A stretch of DNA of 64,000 nucleotides from Streptosporangium brasiliense (lineage in GTDB: Bacteria; Actinomycetota; Actinomycetes; Streptosporangiales; Streptosporangiaceae), in NCBI RefSeq assembly GCF_030811595.1, contig NZ_JAUSRB010000001.1:186001-250000 (forward strand). Reading direction: 5' to 3'. Below, piece by piece: positions 45,204 through 54,430 of this stretch. The notes beneath the pieces are model-generated. The model searched no databases. It had not been told where the DNA came from and saw nothing but the letters and a program-made list of their open reading frames with translations. Every line of letters starts with the position of its first letter. Position 1 is the stretch's first letter. A program made the translations under genes and the position numbers.

Positions 45204-46349
45204 ATGACCGATATCCAGGCGGGCACGGAGGCGGCGTCGGCCGCCTCCACCTCCGCCCAGGTGCCCGCCATCGAGCTCGACGGAGTCGTCAAGGAATACC
45301 TCGCCCACGGAGAAGTCGTCCAGGCGGTGAAGGGTGTGACCCTGACGATCGCCGAAGGGGAGTTCTTCTCGCTCCTCGGCCCCTCCGGGTGCGGCAAGAC
45401 CACCACGATGCGCATGATCGCCGGGTTCGAGGATCCGTCGCGCGGCACGGTGCGGTTGCACGGCCAGGACGTGACCAACGTGCCGCCCAACAAGCGCGAC
45501 GTGAACATGGTGTTCCAGTCCTACGCGCTGTTCCCGCACATGAACGTCTGGGAGAACGTCGCCTTCGGCCTCAGGCGCAAGAAGGTCGGCGAGGCCGAGA
45601 TCAAGCGGCGCGTCGGCGAGATGCTGGAGATCGTGGCCCTCACCGGCCGCGAGAAGCGCCGCCCCCGGGAGATGTCCGGCGGCCAGCAGCAGCGGGTGGC
45701 CCTGGCCCGGGCCCTCGTCAACAAGCCCCGCGCGCTCCTGCTGGACGAGCCCCTCGGAGCGCTCGACCTCAAGCTCCGCCAGGCCATGCAGATCGAGCTC
45801 AAGCGCATCCAGCGCGAGGTCGGCATCACCTTCGTCTACGTCACGCACGACCAGAGCGAGGCGCTGACCATGAGCGACCGCATCGCCGTCATGAACGACG
45901 GCCAGGTCGAGCAGCTCGCCTCGCCCCGTGAGATCTACGAGAGCCCGGCCACCACCTTCGTGGCGGGTTTCATCGGCACCTCCAACCTGCTCAGCGGCAC
46001 CGTGGACCGGCTCGTCCCCGGCTCGGCCATGCTTAAGCTGGGTCAGGAGGGCCGGGTCCTGGTGGCGGGAGACGGTTTCCGGGTCGCGGACCCGATCGCG
46101 GTCACCGTACGCCCCGAGAAGATCACCATCTCCACGGAGGAGCCGGCGGGCGATGTCAGCATCGTGCCCGGCGTCGTCTCCGAGGTGGTCTATCTGGGCC
46201 TCTACAACAGCTACACGGTGAGCCTGGCCGACGGCGCCGAGGTCACCGTCTTCCAGCAGAACGCGCTTGACAGCACGAGTACGGCAGAGCGTGGTGACGC
46301 CGTTTGGCTGTCGTGGCAGCCGCATCACTCGTACGCGATCGGAAGTTGA
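45204..46349 (+). CDS. potA: polyamine ABC importer ATPase
   Basis: This 381-aa ATPase has Walker A GPSGCGKTTTM near residue 65, Q-loop FQSYALFPH, signature MSGGQQQRVALARAL, Walker B LLLDEPLGALD and H-loop THDQSEALTMSDR. A C-terminal TOBE regulatory domain (VRPEKITI, VVSEVVYLGLYNSYTVSLADG) is typical of PotA. It lies between the dehydrogenase gene and potD. The first 25 residues are Ala/Ser/Thr-rich and variable. Confidence 0.93.
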   Translation: MTDIQAGTEAASAASTSAQVPAIELDGVVKEYLAHGEVVQAVKGVTLTIAEGEFFSLLGPSGCGKTTTMRMIAGFEDPSRGTVRLHGQDVTNVPPNKRDVNMVFQSYALFPHMNVWENVAFGLRRKKVGEAEIKRRVGEMLEIVALTGREKRRPREMSGGQQQRVALARALVNKPRALLLDEPLGALDLKLRQAMQIELKRIQREVGITFVYVTHDQSEALTMSDRIAVMNDGQVEQLASPREIYESPATTFVAGFIGTSNLLSGTVDRLVPGSAMLKLGQEGRVLVAGDGFRVADPIAVTVRPEKITISTEEPAGDVSIVPGVVSEVVYLGLYNSYTVSLADGAEVTVFQQNALDSTSTAERGDAVWLSWQPHHSYAIGS

Positions 46350-46357
46350 GTACCGCC

Positions 46358-47599
46358 ATGCATCACTCCCAAGACCCGGCTTTCCTGCGAGGCATGACGC
46401 AGAGCCGCTCGATCACCCGCCGTGACGCCTTCCGCCTGGCGGGGCTGTCGGCGGCGGGCCTGGCCCTGGCCGGCTGCGGAGTCCAGGGCAAGAAGGTCGA
46501 GGCGCCCAAGGCGGACGCCGTCACCGACTACTGGGCCTCCCAGAAGCAGAACGGCACCCTGCGCTTCGCCAACTGGCCGCTCTACATCGACAAGGACGGC
46601 AAGAAGTATCCCTCCCTGGAGATGTTCACCGCCGACACCGGCATCAAGGTGACCTACCAGGAGGCCATCCAGGACAACACCACGTTCTTCGGCAAGATCC
46701 AGCCGCTGCTCGCCGCCAACAACGACATCGGCTACGACCTGATGGTCATGACCAACGGCCTCCAGCTCAGCAAGGCCATGGCGCTGGGCTATCTGGTCCC
46801 GCTGGACCACTCCAAGCTGCCGAACTTCGCGGCCAACGCGGCCCAGAAGGTCAAGAACCCGACCTGGGACCCGGGCAACACCCACACCATCCCGTGGACG
46901 GTCGGCCTGACCGGCATCGCCTACAACCCCAAGTACGTCGACGAGGTCAAGAGCATCGAGGACCTCTGGAACCCCAAGTACAAGGGCAAGGTCGGCATGA
47001 TGCTCGACACCCAGGAGGTCGCCAACTTCGGCCTGTTCGCCCTGGGCATCGACCCCGACAAGTCCACCGAGGCCGACTGGCGCAAGGCCGGGGACAAGCT
47101 CCGGCAGCAGCGCGACGCGGGGCTGGTGCGCAAATACTACGAGAACGACTACGTCGACGCCCTCGTCCGGGGCGACGTGTGGATCACCATGGCCTGGTCG
47201 GGTGACATCTTCCAGCAGGTCGCCGAGGGCAAGGACCTCAGGTTCGTGGTGCCCGAGGAGGGCGGCACGATCTGGACCGACAACATGTGCATCCCCAAGA
47301 CCGCGCAGAACCCGGTGGACGCCCTGACGTTGATGGACTACGTCTACCAGCCCAAGATCGCCACGATGCTGGTCGAATACATCAACTACATCACCCCGGT
47401 GCCGGCCACCAAGGATCTGGTCCTCGCCGACGCCGCCAAGGCCAAGGGTGAGGACAAGGCGTCCCTGGAGCAGATCGCCAACAGCCCGATGATCTTCCCC
47501 TCCGACGCCGACATGGCCAGGCTGCGCTCCTACAAGGCACTGACCACGGCCGAGGAGAAGGTCTTCGAGTCCATCTTCCAGCCGGTCACCCAGGGCTGA
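46358..47599 (+). CDS. potD: polyamine-binding lipoprotein, Tat-exported
   Basis: This is a 413-aa spermidine/putrescine-type receptor. The signal sequence carries a twin-arginine motif (SITRRDAFRLAG, Arg21-22) and lipobox LAGC with Cys40, so it is a Tat-exported lipoprotein. The mature domain includes LRFANWPLYIDKDG, MVMTNGLQLSKAM, IPWTVGLTGIAYNPKYV and the hinge YDEPF-like ITMAWSGDIFQQ. ATG at 46358 is eight bases after potA. An earlier in-frame start lies within potA. Confidence 0.92.
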   Translation: MHHSQDPAFLRGMTQSRSITRRDAFRLAGLSAAGLALAGCGVQGKKVEAPKADAVTDYWASQKQNGTLRFANWPLYIDKDGKKYPSLEMFTADTGIKVTYQEAIQDNTTFFGKIQPLLAANNDIGYDLMVMTNGLQLSKAMALGYLVPLDHSKLPNFAANAAQKVKNPTWDPGNTHTIPWTVGLTGIAYNPKYVDEVKSIEDLWNPKYKGKVGMMLDTQEVANFGLFALGIDPDKSTEADWRKAGDKLRQQRDAGLVRKYYENDYVDALVRGDVWITMAWSGDIFQQVAEGKDLRFVVPEEGGTIWTDNMCIPKTAQNPVDALTLMDYVYQPKIATMLVEYINYITPVPATKDLVLADAAKAKGEDKASLEQIANSPMIFPSDADMARLRSYKALTTAEEKVFESIFQPVTQG

Positions 47600-47605
47600 C
47601 CGGGG

Positions 47606-48457
47606 ATGAAACGCCTCGCCCCCTACCTGCTCATCCTGCCGGGCGGCCTCTGGCTGGCGATCTTCCTGGTGGTGCCGATGGTCTTCATGGCCTCGGTCTC
47701 CACCCAGGAGGGCGACGTGGTGAACGGGTTCGTCCAGACGTTCAACTTCTCGGTGTACGGCGACGCGCTGGCCCAGTACCAGACGCAGTTCCTGCGCTCG
47801 GCCGGCTACGGCCTGACCGCGACGGTCATCTCCGTCGTGCTGGCCTACCCGATGGCCTACTGGATCGCCTTCAAGGGCGGCCCGCGCAAGTCCACCTACC
47901 TGCTGCTGGTGCTGCTGCCGTTCTTCGTCTCGTTCGTGCTGCGCACGGTGTCGTGGAAGTTCCTGCTGGCCGACGACGGCATGCTGCTGGCACCGCTGAA
48001 GTCGGCGGGCCTGGTGTCCGGAGACTTCCACGTGCTGCAGACGACGGTGGCGGTGATCGGCGGCCTGGTCTACAACTACCTGCCGTTCATGATCCTGCCG
48101 ATCTACGTCGCGCTGGAGCGGGTGGACCCCCGGGTGGTCGAGGCAGCCCAGGACCTGTACGCCGCCCGGCGTGAGGCGTTCACCAAGGTCGTGCTGCCGC
48201 TCTCGCTGCCGGGCGTGTTCGCCGGGGTGCTGATGACGTTCGTCCCGATGACGGCGGACTACGTCAACGCCGGCATCCTCGGCGGCCCGGAGAACACGAT
48301 GATCGGCAACATCATCCAGACCGAATACCTCGTCAACAACGACTATCCGACCGCCGCCGCGCTGTCGTTCACGCTGATGGCGGCGATGCTGATCGGTATC
48401 TTCGCCTACGCCAAGGCGCTCGGCACCGAGAACGTGCTGGAGGCGGCGGCCCGATGA
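47606..48457 (+). CDS. potB: polyamine ABC importer permease
   Basis: This 283-aa protein has six helices and resembles PotB/PotH. The ATPase-contact loop EAAQDLYAARREAFTKVVLPLSLPG is clear. It starts MKRLAPYLLILPGGLWLAIFLVVPM, six bases after potD, and overlaps potC by ATGA. Confidence 0.93.
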   Translation: MKRLAPYLLILPGGLWLAIFLVVPMVFMASVSTQEGDVVNGFVQTFNFSVYGDALAQYQTQFLRSAGYGLTATVISVVLAYPMAYWIAFKGGPRKSTYLLLVLLPFFVSFVLRTVSWKFLLADDGMLLAPLKSAGLVSGDFHVLQTTVAVIGGLVYNYLPFMILPIYVALERVDPRVVEAAQDLYAARREAFTKVVLPLSLPGVFAGVLMTFVPMTADYVNAGILGGPENTMIGNIIQTEYLVNNDYPTAAALSFTLMAAMLIGIFAYAKALGTENVLEAAAR

Positions 48458-49308
48458 GCACCACTGGACTCGGCGCGGCGGCCCCGGCGGCCGCCCAGGA
48501 GACGGCGCCCGCCGGGCGTGGGCGGAGCAGGACCCGGATCGGCGACCGGCTGCTCAAGGTCTACGTCTGGCTGATCATCGCCTGGCTGTTCCTGCCGATC
48601 GCAGTCATGATCGTTTTCGGCTTCAACGACACCAAGAGCAAGTCGAACGTGACCTGGCAGGGCTTCACCCTGAACTGGTGGGGCCGGCTGGGCGAATATC
48701 CCGAGCTGACCAGGGCCGTGGTCAACTCGCTCCAGATCGCCGTGCTCTCCACGCTGATCACGACGGTCATCGGCACGCTCATGGGCCTGGCCCTGGGCCG
48801 CTACCGCTTCCGCGGGCAGGGTGCGACCAACCTCGTGATGTTCGCCGCCATCGCCTCGCCGGAGCTCGTCATGGGAGCCTCGCTGCTGTCGCTGTTCATC
48901 AGCAGCGGGGTGCAGACCGGCTTCGTGACCGTGGTCATCGCGCACGTGCTGTTCTCCCTGTCGTTCGTGGCCATCACCGTGCGGGCCCGGGTGATCGGGC
49001 TGGACCGCTCGATCGAGGAGGCCGCCCGTGACCTGGGCGCCTCCACGTGGGTGACGTTCTGGCGGGTGACGTTCCCGATGATCCTGCCCGGCGTCGTCGC
49101 GGGCGCGCTGCTGGCGTTCGCGCTCTCCATCGACGACTTCGTGATCACCCAGTTCACCAGCGGGGCCCTCCAGACGTTCCCGCTGTGGATCTGGGGCGCC
49201 ACCCGTATCGGGGTGCCGCCACAGGTCAACATCATCGGAACCCTTATATTCGCGGTAGGCGTCGCGATCGCCGTGTTCAACACGGTGCTCTCGCGCCGCC
49301 GCACCTAG
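48454..49308 (+). CDS. potC: polyamine ABC importer permease
   Basis: This 284-aa protein resembles PotC/PotI. A 30-residue Ala-rich cytoplasmic start precedes six helices. The EAA loop EEAARDLGASTWVTFWRVTFPMILPG and the DDFVITQFTSG segment are family marks. It is the last gene of the importer set, followed by a strong terminator. Confidence 0.93.
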   Translation: MSTTGLGAAAPAAAQETAPAGRGRSRTRIGDRLLKVYVWLIIAWLFLPIAVMIVFGFNDTKSKSNVTWQGFTLNWWGRLGEYPELTRAVVNSLQIAVLSTLITTVIGTLMGLALGRYRFRGQGATNLVMFAAIASPELVMGASLLSLFISSGVQTGFVTVVIAHVLFSLSFVAITVRARVIGLDRSIEEAARDLGASTWVTFWRVTFPMILPGVVAGALLAFALSIDDFVITQFTSGALQTFPLWIWGATRIGVPPQVNIIGTLIFAVGVAIAVFNTVLSRRRT

Positions 49309-49316
49309 CTGCCGTC

Positions 49317-49350
49317 AAGCCCCGTGCCGTCACCGGGCGGCACGGGGCTT
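49317..49350 (+). terminator. terminator after potC
   Basis: A perfect 13-bp stem (AAGCCCCGTGCCG at 49317-49329 with 49338-49350) with an 8-base loop starts nine bases after the potC stop. The oxidase gene further on may therefore need its own promoter or read-through. Confidence 0.85.
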
Positions 49351-49483
49351 CGGTGTACCCAGATCCTCGGCAGAGAACAGGGAGGCGAGATCGGATTCAG
49401 GCGGGGGGAACCCGCGTGTGGTCTTCACGACCACGCGATACACACACAAAAATAATTTGACTCACCGTAGGGAAGTGAGATTT

Positions 49484-50878
49484 GTGGATCCGCTGAAGGC
49501 TCTTGCTGATGCGGAGCGCAAGCCGTACTGGCTCGACAGTCCGGCGAAACCCGAGCCGCAGCCGCGGCTCTTCGGAAACACGACCGCCGATCTGGCGGTG
49601 GTCGGCGGAGGCTTCTCGGGGCTGTGGACCGCCCTGATGGCCAAGGAACGAGACCCGTCGCTCGACGTGGTCCTGCTCGAAGGACGCAGGATCGGCTGGG
49701 CGGCGTCCGGCCGCAACGGCGGCTTCGCGATGGCGACGCTCACCCACGGGATCGCCAACGGGCTGGAGCGCTGGCCCGAGGAGGTCGCCACGCTTGAGCG
49801 ACTGGGGCTGGCCAACCTCGACGAGATCGGCGAGACCGTCGCCAGATACGACATCGACTGCGGCTACGAGCGCACCGGCGAGCTGAACGTGGCCACCGAG
49901 CCCTGGCAGCTTGAGGAGATGCGCGAGAGTGTCCAGATCGCCCACGAGCTGGGCATCCGCTTCGACGTCCTCGACGCGGACCAGATCCGGGCGGAGGTGA
50001 ACTCTCCCACCTACATCGGCGGCTTCTGGGAGCGCGACGGCTGCGCCATGGTCGACCCCGCCCGGCTGGCCTGGGGGCTCCGGCAGGCCTGCCTCTCCGT
50101 GGGCGTGCGCATCTACGAGCGCACGCCGGTCAGGAACATCAAGGACACCCAGGCGAGCATGGACCTGCTCACCCCGCACGGCACCGTCAGGGCCGCCAGG
50201 GTCGCCCTCGGCACCGGCGTGTTCCAGCCGCTGCTGCGGCGGCTGAAGCACTTCCTGGTGCCGGTCTACGACTACGCGCTGATGACCGAGCCGCTCTCCG
50301 CCGAGCAGCTCGCCTCCGTCGGCTGGCACAACCGGCAGGGCGTCGGAGACTCGGCCAACCAGTTCCACTACTACCGGCTGACCGCCGACAACCGCATCCT
50401 CTGGGGCGGCTACGACGCGGTCTACTACAACGGCGGCAAGATCAAGCCGGAGTACGAACAGCGCGACGAGACCTTCGTCAAGCTGGCCGGGCACTTCGCC
50501 ACGACGTTCCCGCAGCTGTCGGAGCTCCGCTTCACCCACCGGTGGGGCGGCGTCATCGACACCTGCAGCCGCTTCAGCGCCTTCTACGGCCAGTCGCACG
50601 GCGGGCGTCTCGCCTACGCCGTCGGCTACACCGGGATGGGCGTCGGCGCGACCCGCTTCGGCGCGAACGTCATGCTCGACCTGCTCAACGGCGAGCCGAC
50701 CGAACGGACGGAGCTGCGGATGGTCAAGGAGAAGCCGCTGCCCTTCCCGCCCGAGCCGGTCCGCTCGGCCGGGATCCAGATGACCCGCTGGTCGATCGCC
50801 CAGGCCGACCTCCACCAGGGCCGCCGCAACCTCTGGCTGCGCACCCTGGACCGGATGGGCCTCGGGTTCGACTCGTAG
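49484..50878 (+). CDS. FAD-dependent amine oxidase (PuuB-like, DAO family)
   Basis: This 464-aa flavoprotein has the DAO fold. FAD-binding AVVGGGFSGLWTALMAKE lies near residue 40, followed by LEGRRIGWAASGRNGGFA and C-terminal RFTHRWGGVIDT and YAVGYTGMGVGATRFG. It resembles gamma-glutamylputrescine oxidase PuuB. No gamma-glutamylputrescine synthetase gene is in the window, so it may oxidise free putrescine or another amine. GTG at 49484 follows AGGGAAGTGAG; the frame is open 22 codons further up. It would feed the aldehyde dehydrogenase at 43721. Confidence 0.88.
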   Translation: MDPLKALADAERKPYWLDSPAKPEPQPRLFGNTTADLAVVGGGFSGLWTALMAKERDPSLDVVLLEGRRIGWAASGRNGGFAMATLTHGIANGLERWPEEVATLERLGLANLDEIGETVARYDIDCGYERTGELNVATEPWQLEEMRESVQIAHELGIRFDVLDADQIRAEVNSPTYIGGFWERDGCAMVDPARLAWGLRQACLSVGVRIYERTPVRNIKDTQASMDLLTPHGTVRAARVALGTGVFQPLLRRLKHFLVPVYDYALMTEPLSAEQLASVGWHNRQGVGDSANQFHYYRLTADNRILWGGYDAVYYNGGKIKPEYEQRDETFVKLAGHFATTFPQLSELRFTHRWGGVIDTCSRFSAFYGQSHGGRLAYAVGYTGMGVGATRFGANVMLDLLNGEPTERTELRMVKEKPLPFPPEPVRSAGIQMTRWSIAQADLHQGRRNLWLRTLDRMGLGFDS

Positions 50879-50973
50879 TCGGCGCTCCCGGTCCCCGCCG
50901 GTGCGGTGGGGGCCGGGAGCACGGCGCCGGGCTCCCTCGCCCCGCGGTGCGCCGACCGTACAGACTGGACAGC

Positions 50974-51861
50974 GTGACCGAGACAGTTGAGTTCGAGGCC
51001 GACGGGATCAGGCTCGTCGGCGACCTGCGGGTGCCGGCCACGGCCGGCCCGCACCCGGCCCTGGTCCTCACCGGGCCGTTCACCGGCACGCGGGACCAGG
51101 TCACCGGGCTGTACGCGGCCCGGCTGGCCGAGGCGGGATATGTGACGCTGGCCTTCGACCACCGCAACTGGGGCGAGTCGGGCGGGACGCCGCGCTGCCA
51201 CGAGGACGCGCAGGGCAAGCTGCACGACCTGCGGGCCGCGGTCTCGCTGCTCCGCGCGCGGCCCGAGGCCGACGGCGACAGGATCGGCGCGGTCGGCGTC
51301 TGCCTGGGCGCCGGATACGCGCTCCGGTTCGCCGCCTTCGACCCCCGGGTGAAGGTCTTCGCGGGCATCGCCGGGGCCTACAACAACCCCTACGGCATGC
51401 GCGCGGCCATGTCGCCCGACGGCTACCACGGCGCGCTGGCCTCCTTCACCGAGGTGCTGGAGCGCCAGGACCGGGGCGGCCCGGTGGAATACCTGCCCGC
51501 CGTGGCCGTCGGCGGTGAGGCCGCCATGCCGGGGGACGAGCCGTTCGCCTACTACGGCACCGAGCGCGGCGCCCGGCCGCACTGGCGCAACGAGGTCACC
51601 AGGGCCTCCGTCCGCGAGCTGATCACCGTGGACAACATGACCGGAGCCGACTTCCTGTCCCCCAAGCCCGGCCTGATCGTGCACGGCGTGGTGGACCGCT
51701 TCTGCTCCCCGGAGGGTGCCGAGGAGGCGTACAAGCGGATGGACGGCCCCAAGAGACTCCACTGGCTGGACGCCAGGCTCCACATCGACCTCTACGACAC
51801 CGAGCCCTACGTCACCCAGGCCGTCGAGGCCACCGTGGCGTTCTTCGGCGAACACCTGTAA
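50974..51861 (+). CDS. alpha/beta hydrolase with cysteine at the nucleophile position
   Basis: This 295-aa hydrolase has a strand-turn-helix GVCLGAGYA that places Cys110 where most relatives have Ser. The acid is probably in IVHGVVDRFCSPEG and the His in LHIDLYD. The N-terminal VEFEADGIRLVGDLRVPA is typical of YcjY/Xaa-Pro peptidase-like hydrolases. A Cys nucleophile is known from dienelactone hydrolase (GYCLGG). The substrate is unknown. GTG at 50974 has no Shine-Dalgarno; a TACAGACT patch just upstream suggests a leaderless transcript. Four bases separate it from the kinase gene. Confidence 0.8.
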   Translation: MTETVEFEADGIRLVGDLRVPATAGPHPALVLTGPFTGTRDQVTGLYAARLAEAGYVTLAFDHRNWGESGGTPRCHEDAQGKLHDLRAAVSLLRARPEADGDRIGAVGVCLGAGYALRFAAFDPRVKVFAGIAGAYNNPYGMRAAMSPDGYHGALASFTEVLERQDRGGPVEYLPAVAVGGEAAMPGDEPFAYYGTERGARPHWRNEVTRASVRELITVDNMTGADFLSPKPGLIVHGVVDRFCSPEGAEEAYKRMDGPKRLHWLDARLHIDLYDTEPYVTQAVEATVAFFGEHL

Positions 51862-51865
51862 GCCG

Positions 51866-52912
51866 ATGTACGTTCTCGGACTGGACGTCGGCGGCACCTC
51901 CTCCCGCGCGGTGCTGGCCGACGCCTCGGGCCGGCGGGCCGGGCACGGCAGGGCCGCCGGCGGCAACCCGGCGGCCCACGGCACCGCCACGGCCGCCGCC
52001 AACATCCGGCAGGCGCTGGAGGCCGCCCTCCGCGGCGTGGACCCCGCCCTGGTGGCCGGGGCGGTCATCGGGATGGCCGGGGCGGGGGCACTCGACCGGG
52101 CCGTCTTCGACCGGATGTGGGCCTCCGCCGGACTGCGCTGCGTCCCCGCCGTGACGGGCGACCTCACCATCGCCTTCGCCGCCGGTACGGCGGAGCCCCG
52201 CGGCACCGTGCTCATCGCGGGGACCGGCGCCACCGCCGCCCGCATCGAGGACGAGGAGCCGGTGGCGATCTCCGACGGGCTCGGCTGGCTGCTGGGGGAC
52301 CAGGGGTCGGGTTTCTGGCTGGGGCGCGAGGCGGCCCGCGAGGCCGTCCGCAGCCTCGCCCGGGGGGAGAGCGGCGGGCTGCTGACGCGCCTGGTCGCCG
52401 AGCAGATCCGCGCCGACCGCGAGATCCGCGCCGACCGCGCCGGAGCGCCTCCGGGCGGCGGTGGAGGGCCCGCTGGGGCGTCCATGGGCCGGCCGAGCGG
52501 CGGCGGGGCCGGGTGGCCGCCCGCGGACGGCAGGGCGGAGGCCGTCCGGATCGTGGTCCACGCCCAGGGGCGCTCCCCACTGGAGCTGGCGAGGCTGGCG
52601 CCACTGGTGAGCCGGGCCGCCGACGCGGGCGACCCCGCCGCGCTGCAGATCGTGGCGACGGCGGCCGGACTGCTCCGCGCGACGGTGGCCGAGGTGCGCG
52701 AGGCGGGGGAGGACACCCCCGTCGTGCTGGCCGGGAGCGTCCTGACCACCGGGGGGCCGGTCTGCTCGGCCGTACGGGAGGGGCTGGGCGCCTCGACGGT
52801 CCTGGCCGGCGACGGGGCCGCGGGGGCGGCCTGGCTGGCCGCCAAGAGGGCCTTCGGCCTGGACGGCGAGGCGGCGGGACGGCTGCACCGGCGGATCCTG
52901 CGGCAGGCGTGA
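51866..52912 (+). CDS. BadF/BadG-type ATPase, N-acetylglucosamine kinase-like
   Basis: This is a 348-aa ASKHA-fold protein. Phosphate-1 motif LGLDVGGTSSRAVLAD opens the protein, followed by GDLTIAFAAGT, phosphate-2 VLIAGTGATAARI, GWLLGDQGSGFWLGREA, and adenosine motif VVLAGSVLTTGG. Members phosphorylate amino sugars. A Gly/Pro-rich insertion at about 192-222 (GAPPGGGGGPAGAS) with a duplicated IRADR segment is unusual. It is co-transcribed with the preceding hydrolase gene. Confidence 0.82.
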   Translation: MYVLGLDVGGTSSRAVLADASGRRAGHGRAAGGNPAAHGTATAAANIRQALEAALRGVDPALVAGAVIGMAGAGALDRAVFDRMWASAGLRCVPAVTGDLTIAFAAGTAEPRGTVLIAGTGATAARIEDEEPVAISDGLGWLLGDQGSGFWLGREAAREAVRSLARGESGGLLTRLVAEQIRADREIRADRAGAPPGGGGGPAGASMGRPSGGGAGWPPADGRAEAVRIVVHAQGRSPLELARLAPLVSRAADAGDPAALQIVATAAGLLRATVAEVREAGEDTPVVLAGSVLTTGGPVCSAVREGLGASTVLAGDGAAGAAWLAAKRAFGLDGEAAGRLHRRILRQA

Positions 52913-53210
52913 CAGGCGGGTGTGACAGGCGGGTGTGACAGGAGTGGCAGGAGCCTCGCGGAGGCCGGTGCCCCGCTCCGGCGGGGCCGGGCACGGTGCG
53001 GGCACGGGGCGGCGCTCCTGCGGGGACGGGCACGGGGCGGGCGGGGCTCGCCTCCGGTGGGGACGGGCATGAGGTGAACGGCGCCGGTCTCCGCGGAGGC
53101 GCGGGGGCGGAGCGGGGCTCGCCGGACCGGGCCGTCGACCAAGGGCCACCCGGCCGTCGACCAAAGGCTGAACGCCTACATCCATAGATGTACATCCCGG
53201 ATGGGTCCGC
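52913..53210. other. 298-base gene-free region with direct repeats
   Basis: No gene is seen. Two copies of GACAGGCGGGTGT occur just after the kinase stop (about 52911-52937). GC-rich GGGCACGG units occur at 52980-53045. A duplicated GGCCGTCGACCAA lies near 53132-53165. Confidence 0.5.
53177..53192. promoter_or_regulatory. palindromic site before DUF418 gene
   Basis: TACATCcataGATGTA, arms of six, lies 18 bases before the GTG of the DUF418 gene in an otherwise GC-rich spacer. It may be an operator or overlap a -10 box. Confidence 0.45.
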
Positions 53211-54422
53211 GTGACGATGACCGGCCGCCCGGGAGCGGACATCGTTGAAAGCGTGACGACGCGACGGATAGACGTGCTGGACGTGCTCAGGGGTGTCGCC
53301 ATCATGGGGACCCTGGGCACCAACATCTGGATCTTCACCAGCCCGGGTGGCCCGGCGAACGCGCTGGACGCGCTCGCCCAGTCCGGGACCGTGGAGACCT
53401 TCCTCCGATTCCTGGCCAACGGCAAGTTCCTGGCCCTGCTCACCCTGCTGTTCGGGGTCGGGCTGGAGCTGCAGTACCGCTCGGCCGCGCGCCGGAACGC
53501 GCCCTGGCCCGGCTGGTACCTGTGGCGGGCCGGGCTGCTGTTCCTCGAAGGCCTGATCCACTACGTGCTGATCTTCGAGTTCGACGTGCTGATGGGCTAC
53601 GCCGTGACCTCGATCATCGTGGCGTACCTGATCGGCCGGAGCGACCGGGTGGTCAGGGCCTGGATGATCACTGTGGGGTCGGCGTTCGTGGCGCTGATCG
53701 GGCTGGCCACCTTCATCATGGTCTACGGCCAGGTCAGCACGGTCCCCCCGGCCTCGGAGGCGTCCACGCTGTTCTCCGAGGGCGCCTACCTCGACCAGGT
53801 CGCGGCCCGGATCCAGCTGATCGGCGTCTACCGGGTCGAGGCCGTGTTCATCATCCCGATGGGGATCGTGCTGTTCCTGCTCGGATCGCGCCTGATGCGC
53901 GCCGGGATCTTCGAGGACTCCGTCCAGGGCGCCACCCTCCGCGGGCGGCTCATGCTGGCCGGGCTCGGCGTGGCCCTCCCGCTCAACCTGCTGACCTCCT
54001 TCGCCGGGGAGGCGTGGTTCCTGGTCGACCGCTATCTGCTGCCCCCGCTGGTGGCACTGGGCCTGCTCGCCCTGGTCACGACGGTCGTGCACCGGATGAG
54101 CGGCGCTCCCGGCACGGTGCGCCGGGGCCTGACCGCCATCGGCCGCACCGCGCTGAGCTGCTACGTCTTCCAGAACCTGGCCGCCGCGACGCTCTGCTAC
54201 GGCTGGGGGCTCGGGCTGGCCGCGCGGTTCGCCGGCCTGCGGCCGTGGTGGGTGATCGGCGCCTGGGCCGGTATCTGCGCCCTGTTCATGGCGCTGTCCA
54301 CGCTGTGGCTGCGGCGCTACGACCGGGGACCGCTCGAACTGCTCTGGCAGTGGGCCTACACGGCCCCCCAGTCCCGCCGGGTGACGAATGATAAAATAAT
54401 GGACAATTCCATCAAGCGTTAG
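53211..54422 (+). CDS. DUF418 membrane protein (YeiB-like)
   Basis: This 403-aa protein has about ten helices. RIDVLDVLRGVAIMGTLGTNIWIF opens the first helix and LLFGVGLELQYRSAARR follows. The C-terminal DUF418 domain has SCYVFQNLAAATLCYG, AGICALFMALSTLWLRRYDRGPLELLWQWAYT. The family is related to membrane acyltransferases, but a reaction is not known. GTG at 53211 is one option; an ATG four codons in frame after it or the later GTG at 53253 are alternatives. A small secreted-protein gene follows eight bases later. Confidence 0.82.
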   Translation: MTMTGRPGADIVESVTTRRIDVLDVLRGVAIMGTLGTNIWIFTSPGGPANALDALAQSGTVETFLRFLANGKFLALLTLLFGVGLELQYRSAARRNAPWPGWYLWRAGLLFLEGLIHYVLIFEFDVLMGYAVTSIIVAYLIGRSDRVVRAWMITVGSAFVALIGLATFIMVYGQVSTVPPASEASTLFSEGAYLDQVAARIQLIGVYRVEAVFIIPMGIVLFLLGSRLMRAGIFEDSVQGATLRGRLMLAGLGVALPLNLLTSFAGEAWFLVDRYLLPPLVALGLLALVTTVVHRMSGAPGTVRRGLTAIGRTALSCYVFQNLAAATLCYGWGLGLAARFAGLRPWWVIGAWAGICALFMALSTLWLRRYDRGPLELLWQWAYTAPQSRRVTNDKIMDNSIKR

Positions 54423-54430
54423 GGTCCGGT

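Noticed and set aside
50626..53142. 838-codon minus-strand frame opposite hydrolase and kinase genes
   Set aside because: Pro/Arg/Ser-rich shadow of genes with clear motifs on the plus strand.
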